Source of the DNA: Rhodobacteraceae bacterium UBA2776
GTDB lineage: Bacteria; Pseudomonadota; Alphaproteobacteria; Rhodobacterales; Rhodobacteraceae
Length of the DNA stretch: 25,416 nt
NCBI GenBank assembly: GCA_002352425.1
Contig: DEIK01000060.1
Span: forward strand, 1 to 25,416
Direction of reading: 5' to 3'
Shown here: piece after piece, positions 6,444-12,942 of the stretch
Position numbering within the stretch: position 1 is the first letter of the stretch
Layout of the letters: each line of letters begins with the position of its first letter
The notes under the pieces: generated by a model
Databases searched by the model: none
Told to the model about the DNA's origin: nothing
The model's input: the letters and a program-made list of their open reading frames with translations, nothing else
Made by a program: the position numbers and the translations under genes

Positions 6444-7319
6444 ATGCAGGTTGTTTACCACCTTGGTGCCCATTGCACAGACGAAGACCGGCTGCTGAAA
6501 TCGCTGTTGAAAAACCGCAGCACCCTGCAACAACACGGGGTTGAGGTGCCAGGCCCCAGCAAATACCGCAAGCTGATCCGCCAAACCCTAAAGTCACTGG
6601 ATGGTGAACAGCCTGCCGCAAACGTCCAAACCACCTTGCTCAAAACCATCTCCGACGCCGCCCACGTTCAACGCCTGATCCTCTCTGCCGAGGACTTCAT
6701 CACCTTCTCGGCCTGGGTCTTTGTCAATCAAAACCTCTATGGCAATGCCATGAGCCGCACCCCCGCCCTTGCCAGCCTGTTTCCCAGCGCCCAGATCGAA
6801 TTTCATCTGGCCATGCGCAATCCAGCCACTTTTATTCCGGCCGTTTTTGCCCGCACCAAAGACATCAGCTTTGATCAGTTCATGCGCGGCGCTTCGCCCC
6901 ATGACATGCAATGGTCCAACCTGATCCACACCATCCGCGCCTCGGTGCCAGACGCCAAGCTCACCGTTTGGTGCAACGAGGACACGCCGATGATTTGGCC
7001 ACGTCTAATGCGCGAGCTTAGCGGCTACACCCCTGACGCGCCCTTTGACGGCGAAGCCGATTTGCTGGCAGAGATCATGACCGCCGATGGGTTACAGCGC
7101 TACAACAACTATTTGCAGACCCACCCGCCCGCGTCTGACAGCCAACACAGCCGGATCATCACCGCCTTTTTGGATAAATTCGCAATCGAAGATGCGCTCG
7201 AGGACGAAATGGATGCCCCGGGCTGGACCCAACAGCTGGTCGATGACCTGACCCTGCGTTACGAAGAGGATCTTGACCAGATTGGCCGCATTGCAGGGGT
7301 GAACTTCATCACCCCCTAA
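6444..7319 (+). CDS. Hypothetical protein, sulfotransferase-like N-terminus with degenerate P-loop
   Basis: The 291-residue soluble protein resembles hypothetical proteins of Rhodobacteraceae. Its opening, VVYHLGAHCTDEDRLLKSLL, recalls the HIGAHKTGTT start of sulfotransferase-like P-loop proteins, but the lysine and the GTT that bind the phosphosulfate are missing. So catalysis as a sulfotransferase is doubtful and the function is unknown. The rest is alpha/beta-like with no clear motif; the C-terminus is acidic. The ATG at 6444 is chosen because it starts just before the conserved VVYHLG strand and has AGG 5 bases upstream; an upstream TTG at 6408 is unlikely. It is divergent from the ABC permease and followed by the arsR promoter. 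Confidence 0.75.
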   Translation: MQVVYHLGAHCTDEDRLLKSLLKNRSTLQQHGVEVPGPSKYRKLIRQTLKSLDGEQPAANVQTTLLKTISDAAHVQRLILSAEDFITFSAWVFVNQNLYGNAMSRTPALASLFPSAQIEFHLAMRNPATFIPAVFARTKDISFDQFMRGASPHDMQWSNLIHTIRASVPDAKLTVWCNEDTPMIWPRLMRELSGYTPDAPFDGEADLLAEIMTADGLQRYNNYLQTHPPASDSQHSRIITAFLDKFAIEDALEDEMDAPGWTQQLVDDLTLRYEEDLDQIGRIAGVNFITP

Positions 7320-7337
7320 CACCCACATACACCAAAA

Positions 7338-7377
7338 CGTATATACACTTGACCGCATATACGACTGAGCGTATATG
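7338..7377 (+). promoter_or_regulatory. arsR promoter with overlapping ArsR/SmtB-type operator
   Basis: TTGACC (7349-7354) and TATATG (7372-7377) with a 17-base spacer form a plausible sigma70 promoter. The inverted repeat CATATACG, 6 bases, CGTATATG (7356-7377) fills the spacer and covers the -10 box, and a third CGTATAT half-site lies at 7338-7344. The A/T-rich inverted repeat fits ArsR-family operators. The predicted start of transcription (7384-7385) is at the arsR ATG, so the mRNA may be leaderless. Confidence 0.7.
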
Positions 7378-7384
7378 ATGCGAT

Positions 7385-7732
7385 ATGAAACAAGTTGAAA
7401 TCTTTCAAATGCTTGGCGACCAGACCCGTTTACGGGCCTTATCACTGATGCAAGACACCCAAGAACTCTGCGTTTGCGAGCTTGTGGCGGCCCTTGATCT
7501 GTCCCAACCAAAAATCTCGCGCCACCTGGCAGCTTTGCGGGATTCGGGCCTGTTAACTTCGCGACGCGACGCCCAATGGGTATTTTACCACATCACCCCC
7601 AACCTGCCCGATTGGCAACAACAGGTGATGGCTTGGGCCTTGTTGGGCATCAAAGACGAGCCTGTATTGAAACAAGACGCCGATCGCCTTGCGGCGATGA
7701 AAAACCGCCCGCTGCGCTGCAACGCCGCCTAA
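7385..7732 (+). CDS. ArsR family transcriptional repressor with ELCVC metal-site motif
   Basis: The 115-residue winged-HTH repressor has the ArsR layout: a dimerisation helix, the ELCVCEL motif with C29 and C31 (the arsenite/antimonite site of ArsR in helix alpha-3), the recognition helix SQPKISRHLAALRDSGLL at 40-57, and the wing ending in WVFYHI. The C-terminal tail has one further cysteine (RCNAA). It probably represses its own operon with permease, thioredoxin and a small cysteine-tailed protein, and releases DNA on binding a thiophilic metalloid or metal. No Shine-Dalgarno sequence precedes the ATG, which agrees with a leaderless transcript. The inducer is inferred from the CVC motif, not known. 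Confidence 0.93.
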   Translation: MKQVEIFQMLGDQTRLRALSLMQDTQELCVCELVAALDLSQPKISRHLAALRDSGLLTSRRDAQWVFYHITPNLPDWQQQVMAWALLGIKDEPVLKQDADRLAAMKNRPLRCNAA

Positions 7733-7748
7733 CTTATCAGAGGCACCC

Positions 7749-8714
7749 ATGTTCGAAATCTTCACAAAACTTGCGGATTGGTCCACCTACAGCGTCTTGG
7801 GATTGACCCCCAAAACTCATTTGGCCGAGGCCGTGCATTTCTTCGTTGAGGATGTGACCAAAATCTTTTTCCTGCTGGTGCTGGTGATTTTCGCCATCGG
7901 ATTGTTTCGCTCCATGCTCACCCCTGAACGGGTGCGCAAAGTGGTGGCGGGGCGGTCCCGCGCTGTGTCCTATCCTATGGCCGTGGGTTTGGGTGCGGTC
8001 ACGCCATTTTGCTCTTGCTCTTCGGTGCCCCTGTTCATCGGGTTCCTTGAGGCGGGCATTCCGTTGGGCGTCACTATGGCGTTTTTGATTGCCTCCCCCA
8101 TGATCAATGAGGTCGCCGTCGTGGTTCTGGCCGCGGCCGTTGGCTGGAAAATCGCCGTGCTTTATGTGGTGGCGGGGTTGACCGTTGGCATTCTAGGCGG
8201 GTTGGCGATCGAATTTTTCAAGCTGGAAAAATGGGTCGAAGAATACGTCTGGAAAATCCGTATGGGTGAGACCGTGCTGCAACAAGGCGCCACCACGCTA
8301 AAGCAGCGGGTGGATTACGCATGGGGTCAGGTCAAAGAAATCTTCGGGCGCATCTGGATTTATGTGCTGATCGGTGTTGGCATTGGCGCGGCGTTACACG
8401 GGTTTGTGCCACAAGAGTTTTTCTTGAAATACGCCTCGGCTGACAATCTGTTGGCTGTACCTTCCGCCGTATTGGTCGGCATCCCGCTCTATTCAAACGC
8501 CACAGGTGTAATCCCGATTGTCGAAGCCTTGTTGTCCAAAGGTGTGCCGATTGGCACCGTTTTGGCCCTGATGATGTCGGTCGCCGCCATATCGCTGCCT
8601 GAAATGATTATCCTGCGCAAAGTCCTGAAACCACAGCTGATCGCCACGTTCATCGGCATCCTGTTTGTCGCCTTCATCACCGTTGGATATCTATTCAACG
8701 CCCTCCTAACCTAA
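7749..8714 (+). CDS. YraQ/ArsP-type permease (PF03773, DUF318)
   Basis: The 321-residue integral membrane protein has about eight hydrophobic segments and the family signature TPFCSCSSVPLFIGF near residues 86-100, then FLIASPMINEVAV. The CSCSS cysteines correspond to those implicated in organoarsenical export by ArsP, while other members of the family have unknown substrates. A second conserved half follows with IPLYSNATG near 250. The start at 7749 has GAGG with a 6-base spacer and follows arsR by 16 bases. With an ArsR regulator upstream and a CxxC thioredoxin downstream, the likely job is export of a thiol-reactive metal or metalloid species; the exact substrate cannot be read from sequence. 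Confidence 0.9.
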   Translation: MFEIFTKLADWSTYSVLGLTPKTHLAEAVHFFVEDVTKIFFLLVLVIFAIGLFRSMLTPERVRKVVAGRSRAVSYPMAVGLGAVTPFCSCSSVPLFIGFLEAGIPLGVTMAFLIASPMINEVAVVVLAAAVGWKIAVLYVVAGLTVGILGGLAIEFFKLEKWVEEYVWKIRMGETVLQQGATTLKQRVDYAWGQVKEIFGRIWIYVLIGVGIGAALHGFVPQEFFLKYASADNLLAVPSAVLVGIPLYSNATGVIPIVEALLSKGVPIGTVLALMMSVAAISLPEMIILRKVLKPQLIATFIGILFVAFITVGYLFNALLT

Positions 8715-8723
8715 GGAAATTAC

Positions 8724-8960
8724 ATGAAAAACTTCAAAGTTCTTGGCTCTGGTTGCAAGAAATGCGCCACCACGGCCGACTTGATTTCGGCCAAAGCCGC
8801 GGATTTGGGTATAGACATCGAAATTGAAAAAGTCACCGATATGGGGGCGATCATGGGCTACGGCGTAATGTCGACACCGGGCGTCGTGTTGAACGAAGCC
8901 GTTGTGCACTCGGGCTCCATCCCCACTCCGAAATCCATAGAAGACTGGATCAAATCATGA
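8724..8960 (+). CDS. Small thioredoxin-fold protein (TM0996/MTH895 family)
   Basis: The 78-residue cytoplasmic protein has the compact thioredoxin/glutaredoxin fold of the TM0996/MTH895 group: strand KVLGSG, redox motif C11-K-K-C14, and a cis-proline region MSTPGVVLN. Such proteins are commonly encoded beside PF03773 permeases, where they may reduce the permease cysteines or the substrate. The start is preceded by AAGGAA 6 bases away. The gene follows the permease by 9 bases, and its stop overlaps the next start (ATGA), so the operon is tightly coupled. Confidence 0.9.
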   Translation: MKNFKVLGSGCKKCATTADLISAKAADLGIDIEIEKVTDMGAIMGYGVMSTPGVVLNEAVVHSGSIPTPKSIEDWIKS

Positions 8961-9262
8961 GCACCCAACCTGAACTGCATTCCTCCATCGTTGCAATGGT
9001 GTCGCTGGCCTCGGGCATCGCGGCCAATCACCCCGCCATGGGCCAATGCCAACTGGAACGGTTGCGCGGTTACGGCGTGCCGGAAAATCAGATTGCATCC
9101 GTGATTGAAATCGCCCGCCACATCCGTGACGAAGCCGCCGAGAAACTCGATTTTTCGTTTGATCAAAAAGCCGAGACGCTTGACACTGCGCCCGTCGAGA
9201 TTGCCGAGGGCGATGATGCCTGTGGTTGCAGCCCAACCCCAAGTGGGCAAAGCTGCTGTTGA
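8957..9262 (+). CDS. Small AhpD-like protein with cysteine-rich C-terminal tail
   Basis: The 101-residue product starts by ATGA overlap with the thioredoxin gene. Residues 10-65 resemble a shortened carboxymuconolactone-decarboxylase/AhpD helical unit (GIAANHPAMGQCQLERLRGYGVPENQI, shown here only by its ends: GIAANHPAM to PENQI), keeping one cysteine, C31, instead of the usual CxxC. The tail ends CGCSPTPSGQSCC, with C89, C91, C100 and C101, a likely metal or metalloid-binding motif. Together with the operon this suggests a redox or metal-handling accessory of the permease. The fold assignment is tentative; the cysteine tail is seen directly. Confidence 0.75.
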   Translation: MSTQPELHSSIVAMVSLASGIAANHPAMGQCQLERLRGYGVPENQIASVIEIARHIRDEAAEKLDFSFDQKAETLDTAPVEIAEGDDACGCSPTPSGQSCC

Positions 9263-9275
9263 TAAAAGTCTTGGC

Positions 9276-9297
9276 GGGGTGAGCCTAGCTCATCCCC
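9276..9297. terminator. Possible bidirectional terminator hairpin
   Basis: GGGGTGAGC, CTA, GCTCATCCCC form a 9-bp stem with one bulge between the convergent ends of the cysteine-tail gene and gapR, including the gapR stop codon. No clear T-run follows on either strand, so it is a weak call. Confidence 0.35.
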
Positions 9298-9545
9298 AAC
9301 GCTTCTTTGTACATATCTAGGACCGCTTCCTCTTCGGCCAGATCCTGCTCGTCACGCTTGCGCATGGCGATCAACTTGCGCATCACCTTGGTGTCATATC
9401 CACGGCCCTTGGCTTCGGCCATCACCTCTTTTTGCGCCTCAGCGAGGTCTTTTTTCTCGGCGTCCAGCCGTTCGATACGCTCAACAAATGCGCGCAATTC
9501 ATCCGCGCTGACGCGGTAGCTCATATCAGAAGATGTCTCGTTCAT
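9285..9545 (-). CDS. gapR: GapR-family nucleoid-associated protein (DUF2312/UPF0335)
   Basis: The 86-residue protein matches the DUF2312 family along its length: ELRAFVERIERLDAEKKDL, then EVMAEAKGRGYDTKVMRKLIAMRK, and the C-terminal LDMYKEALG. It is almost entirely helical with a coiled-coil N-terminal half. The Caulobacter member, GapR, is a DNA-binding protein that recognises overtwisted DNA ahead of replication and transcription complexes and stimulates type II topoisomerases. The start at 9545 has AAAGGG upstream; a second ATG at 9524 is possible. It stands alone, convergent with the metal operon. Confidence 0.93.
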   Translation of the reverse strand: MNETSSDMSYRVSADELRAFVERIERLDAEKKDLAEAQKEVMAEAKGRGYDTKVMRKLIAMRKRDEQDLAEEEAVLDMYKEALGMS

Positions 9546-9669
9546 AGCCGTAGCCCTTTCCCATTTGGACCCCTTCCCTAAAGCGCCACGCCGATGCGCG
9601 CAAGGGCTTGCTCACCCAGCTTACATCCTTTAGGCGCAATGACCAAAGAACGACGAAAGGAATGGGACA

Positions 9670-9885
9670 ATGGAATATCTTATCTGGGCAGGCGCTGCTG
9701 TGTCTTTGATCGGTATGCTCGGCATATTTTATTGCATTTTTCTGGCCTTCAAAGCCAAACGCGCCAACCTGCCCGAAGCCGAAATGAGCGCCCGATTGCA
9801 ACGGGTTGTGGTGTTGAATATGGCAGCGCTTTTGTTTTCGATGGTTGGATTGATGATGGTGGTCGCCGGGATCATTCTGGGCTAG
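9670..9885 (+). CDS. Small conserved-type membrane protein (71 aa)
   Basis: The product has two membrane segments, about residues 5-27 and 47-70, joined by a polar loop with KAKRANLPEAEMSARLQR. AAGGAA lies about 10 bases upstream of the ATG. It resembles short two-helix proteins of unknown function found in Rhodobacteraceae; I cannot name it. It lies alone between gapR and the beta-oxidation gene. A longer overlapping ORF in another frame (9594-9944) is not convincing. Confidence 0.7.
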   Translation: MEYLIWAGAAVSLIGMLGIFYCIFLAFKAKRANLPEAEMSARLQRVVVLNMAALLFSMVGLMMVVAGIILG

Positions 9886-9922
9886 GTGATTTGAGTAAAA
9901 TCATCCGCCAAAAGAGATTTGA

Positions 9923-9942
9923 TGCCTGCGGCGCGGATATTT
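9923..9942 (+). repeat. Dispersed 20-nt repeat, copy 1
   Basis: TGCCTGCGGCGCGGATATTT is followed by an A-rich AAGCAAAAAAGAAA. The exact inverse complement occurs at 20728-20747. This copy lies about 38 bases after the stop of the 71-residue gene, in the same orientation as that gene. Confidence 0.8.
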
Positions 9943-10020
9943 AAGCAAAAAAGAAACCCAATTTTAATCAAATTGTTCTTAGTTTGGGACGCGGTACAGG
10001 CGGGGACGCCGATGGCCGCC

Positions 10021-10060
10021 AAAAGAGAAGCCGCCCCGATGCATTGACGTGCAGCGGGGC
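10021..10060 (-). terminator. Intrinsic terminator of the beta-oxidation gene
   Basis: On the minus strand GCCCCG (10060-10055) pairs with CGGGGC (10038-10033), with an inner TGCA/TGCA pairing. The stem is followed by GGCTTCTCTTTT. It begins 15 bases after the stop of the gene ending at 10075. Confidence 0.65.
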
Positions 10061-10074
10061 GCATTCAATGGGGG

Positions 10075-12168
10075 TTAACTGTTCAAAACCCCAAACCCTT
10101 GCCCATTCAAAGTCATGCTGTTCAGCATTTCGGCGGGGCGCCAAATGTGAGTGTCGTCACTGTCAAAACGTTGCAAATCGTTCCGTATCTGCAATATCCC
10201 GATCTGATCAGCAATGTGCATAGGTCCCCCCCGCCACCGCACAAGTCCAAAGCCATGAACCATCACCATATCAATGTCACTTGGGCGCAGTGCCATGGCA
10301 CTCTCCAAAAGCCGCGCGCCCTCGTTGACCATTGCTGACAGGCAGCGGCGCTGAATTTCATCATCATCAAATTCGCGCGGCCGTATCCTTTGGTTCATGC
10401 GCGCATCCGCAATCAAATCCAGAACGGTCTGGTCTTCATGGCCTTTGGATGCGCCATCGACATAGCGGTAAAAGCCGCGCCCGACCTTGTGGCCAAACCA
10501 ACCTGCCTCACACATTTTGTCACCAAATCTGGTGTAGCGCAGGGCCGGATCGCGGCTTGCGGCAACCCGTTTACGCTGTACCCATGCGATATCAAGCCCA
10601 GCCAAATCGTAGCCCTGAAACGGGCCAAGCCCAAAGCCAAAATCCCGCATCGCACCGTCCACCTGATAGGGGCTGGCCCCGTCTTCGACCATATATTCCG
10701 CCGCCAGACGATAGGCTTTCAAAATGCGATTGCCGATGAAACCGTCGGTCACCCCGGCCCGCACACCGATCTTGCCCAACCGTTTCGCCAATTTGAAACC
10801 GCTGGCCACGACATCATCCGAGGTCGCGTCTGCAACTACAACTTCCAGCAATTTCATTATGTTAGCGGGTGAGAAAAAATGAAGGCCGATCACATCCGCA
10901 GGGCGCGACACCGTTGCCGCCAATTCATCAATGTCCAGATAGGAGGTATTGGCGGCCAAGATCGCGCCTTGCTTCAAAACAGCGTCCAGTTGGGCGAACA
11001 CTTCTTCCTTGATGGTGCGCTCCTCGGTCACTGTCTCGACCGCAAGGTCCACCTCGGACAGGTCCGACATTTGCAGACTGCCGGACAGTGCCGCCAACCG
11101 TGCCTCCATCACTTTTGGTGTCAGACGTTTTTGGGCAACGGCGCGCTCAAACACCGCTGTCACGCGGGACAATCCCGCCTCAAGACTGTCAGAATCGCGT
11201 TCGACCAAGATCACGTTCAACCCTCCATCCAACATCGACACCGCAATGCCTGCCCCCATGGTGCCGCCGCCAATGATGCCGACGTTTGAAATTTCCCGGG
11301 GATTACCACGTTCGACTTCGGGCACTTTACCCGCCAAACGTTCCGCTATGAAAACATGACGCAAAGCGGCTGATTGTTTCGAAGCCAAGCAGTCCCCAAA
11401 GGCCGTCCACTCAAAAGATTTGGCGGCCTTGACCGGCAGCAACAGGGACGCCTCGACACAATCAATGATCTTATCCGGGGCCATCAATACACTGGTGACC
11501 ACCGCCGCGCGCGCTTGCTTGATAGCGGACAGGTTCGCGATGGGGTCTCGCAACGCCTGATCTTGCGCGAGGGTGCGGCGCACATGGGTGCCGCTTGAAA
11601 TCACGTCGCGGGCCATGCCAAGTCCCGCCGCCAGGCTGTTCCCCTTGGTGATATCGTCAATCAACCCGCGCTTTTTTGCGAAATAGGCACCGATGGGTTT
11701 GCCTGACAACATAAAGCTGAGCGCAAAAGCCACGCCACATAAATGTGGCATGCGCAGGGTGCCGCCTGCCCCTGGCACCAAACCTAAATTCACTTCGGGT
11801 AGTCCCATTTTGGTATCCACATGCGCGATCCGGTAATGAGAAGCCAACGCCAACTCCAACCCGCCGCCCAAAACCGTACCATGCAGGGTCGCAATCACAG
11901 GCTTGATGCAGGCCTCGATGCGGTCGCACACCATCGGTAAAACCGGCGCCAGTTTGGGTCCACCAAATTCCTTAACATCGGCCCCAGCCGGAAAGGTGTG
12001 TCCCTGCGCGTGGATCAAAACCGCACGCACAGCAGGGTCAGATTCGGCCTGCTCAACACGCGCAATCAACCGCGCGCACACCACTTGGCTCAAGGCATTC
12101 ACAGGCGGATTATTTACGGTGATTACCGCGACATTGTCATGCACGTTGTATTTAGCAAAACGGTTCAT
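10075..12168 (-). CDS. Bifunctional enoyl-CoA hydratase / 3-hydroxyacyl-CoA dehydrogenase (FadB/FadJ-like)
   Basis: The 697-residue enzyme performs two steps of fatty-acid beta-oxidation: hydration of trans-2-enoyl-CoA and NAD-dependent oxidation of 3-hydroxyacyl-CoA. The crotonase domain (1-190) has the oxyanion-hole AGADVKEF and both catalytic glutamates, E105 in GGGLELAL and E125 in GLPEVNLG. The Rossmann domain begins near 294 with GIIGGGTMGAGIA, and the dehydrogenase histidine is in GLHFFSPANIMKLLEVV. Two 3HCDH C-terminal domains follow. Length fits the multifunctional-enzyme type. No thiolase gene adjoins it, so its partner is elsewhere. The ATG at 12168 is preferred over a TTG 6 bases upstream; no strong Shine-Dalgarno sequence is visible. 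A near-palindrome lies 93 bases upstream of the start. Confidence 0.95.
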   Translation of the reverse strand: MNRFAKYNVHDNVAVITVNNPPVNALSQVVCARLIARVEQAESDPAVRAVLIHAQGHTFPAGADVKEFGGPKLAPVLPMVCDRIEACIKPVIATLHGTVLGGGLELALASHYRIAHVDTKMGLPEVNLGLVPGAGGTLRMPHLCGVAFALSFMLSGKPIGAYFAKKRGLIDDITKGNSLAAGLGMARDVISSGTHVRRTLAQDQALRDPIANLSAIKQARAAVVTSVLMAPDKIIDCVEASLLLPVKAAKSFEWTAFGDCLASKQSAALRHVFIAERLAGKVPEVERGNPREISNVGIIGGGTMGAGIAVSMLDGGLNVILVERDSDSLEAGLSRVTAVFERAVAQKRLTPKVMEARLAALSGSLQMSDLSEVDLAVETVTEERTIKEEVFAQLDAVLKQGAILAANTSYLDIDELAATVSRPADVIGLHFFSPANIMKLLEVVVADATSDDVVASGFKLAKRLGKIGVRAGVTDGFIGNRILKAYRLAAEYMVEDGASPYQVDGAMRDFGFGLGPFQGYDLAGLDIAWVQRKRVAASRDPALRYTRFGDKMCEAGWFGHKVGRGFYRYVDGASKGHEDQTVLDLIADARMNQRIRPREFDDDEIQRRCLSAMVNEGARLLESAMALRPSDIDMVMVHGFGLVRWRGGPMHIADQIGILQIRNDLQRFDSDDTHIWRPAEMLNSMTLNGQGFGVLNS

Positions 12169-12260
12169 CTTCAACTTAGCAAAACTATTTAAGCCCCAAT
12201 AAAAAGGGGAACGATCTACACGCGGTCACCGACAAAGCTCGCGCCAGAATAGCACACAAG

Positions 12261-12276
12261 TTGACCTATAGGTAAA
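12261..12276 (-). promoter_or_regulatory. Near-palindrome upstream of the beta-oxidation gene
   Basis: ACCTATAGGT (12264-12273) is a perfect 10-bp palindrome inside TTGACCTATAGGTAAA, which is symmetric at all but one pair. It lies in the 123-base gap before the FadB/FadJ-like gene and could be an operator, for example for a TetR- or GntR-type fatty-acid regulator; none is identified. Confidence 0.4.
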
Positions 12277-12291
12277 GTAAGAAAATTGCCG

Positions 12292-12498
12292 TCAAGAATT
12301 ACTTGATGTGCCCTCGTCGGAGTTTTGCTCCAACGCATCCTCAAGCGCCTGAATGTCCTCGGGCACCGGCAAGCCAAGTGTTTTGAATTCAGAAATTTTT
12401 TCACGCAGCTGCTCTTGCAAAATATGCGCATCTTCGGGTCGTTTGGCGATCTCATCCATCAACATGGTGACCGCAATTTTCAATTGTTCGAACGCCAT
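12292..12498 (-). CDS. Small conserved-type hypothetical protein (68 aa)
   Basis: The acidic helical protein has the pattern DEIAKRPEDAHILQEQLREKI, then KTLGLPVPEDIQALEDAL. I recognise it only as a Rhodobacteraceae-type hypothetical protein; no function is known to me. A strong AGGAGGTG site lies 5 bases before the ATG. It follows the DksA-like gene by 33 bases on the same strand and probably shares its FnrL-type promoter. Confidence 0.75.
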   Translation of the reverse strand: MAFEQLKIAVTMLMDEIAKRPEDAHILQEQLREKISEFKTLGLPVPEDIQALEDALEQNSDEGTSSNS

Positions 12499-12531
12499 TT
12501 TCCACCTCCTGATTGTGATTTTGTTTAGTAG

Positions 12532-12858
12532 TTAACCATGCTTGGCCGCACAGACACGGCAAAACGGCGTGTATGGCAAAACATCCAATCGCTCTTTGGT
12601 AATGTCATCACCACAGTCAACGCAGTCGCCGTATTCACCGGCCTCCATGCGCACCAATGCGGCTTTGATCATGCGAATTTCGGCCTGAGCAGAAAGACCC
12701 ATACCTTCCAACACCTCATCCTCTTCACGCTCGGTTGCGAGATCTTCCCAGTCCTTGGAGTTATGTGAATCCAATTCTTGGTCAATGGTTTGCATCCGCT
12801 CATCCAACTCTTTCAGACGGGCCTCAAGGGCAGTGCGGCGGTTTTTGAGATCTTCCAT
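12532..12858 (-). CDS. TraR/DksA family zinc-finger protein
   Basis: The 108-residue protein has an N-terminal coiled coil (about 1-70) and a C-terminal four-cysteine zinc finger, C79-x2-C82 and C100-x2-C103, in the order typical of the TraR/DksA family. Family members enter the RNA polymerase secondary channel and modify initiation, often with ppGpp. The classical DksA coiled-coil tip is longer, so this is a short paralogue rather than certain DksA. The ATG at 12858 has AAGGAG 7 bases upstream; upstream in-frame extension is unlikely. An FNR-type box with correctly spaced -10 lies just upstream, implying activation when oxygen is low. Confidence 0.9.
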   Translation of the reverse strand: MEDLKNRRTALEARLKELDERMQTIDQELDSHNSKDWEDLATEREEDEVLEGMGLSAQAEIRMIKAALVRMEAGEYGDCVDCGDDITKERLDVLPYTPFCRVCAAKHG

Positions 12859-12882
12859 ACCTGTTCTCCTTCTTGCGCACTT

Positions 12883-12924
12883 ATTCTGACGCGAAGCCAT
12901 CTGCCGCGCCTTGATTCAGGTCAA
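12883..12924 (-). promoter_or_regulatory. FnrL-type class II promoter of the DksA-like gene
   Basis: TTGATTCAGGTCAA (12911-12924) fits the FNR/FnrL pattern TTGAT-N4-RTCAA. On the minus strand a -10-like CAGAAT (12888-12883) is centred 32 bases from the box centre, exactly the geometry of a class II FNR promoter with the site at -41.5. Transcription would start near 12876, giving an 18-base leader with AAGGAG. Confidence 0.65.
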
Positions 12925-12942
12925 GCGATTGATGCAGACGAT

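Noticed and set aside
9594..9944. Longer plus-strand ORF overlapping the 71-residue membrane gene
   Set aside because: The shorter frame has two clean membrane segments and a better ribosome site; the longer product looks like frame-shifted noise.
10390..11359. Several plus-strand ORFs opposite the beta-oxidation gene
   Set aside because: All are antisense shadows; the minus-strand protein has complete catalytic motifs and length.
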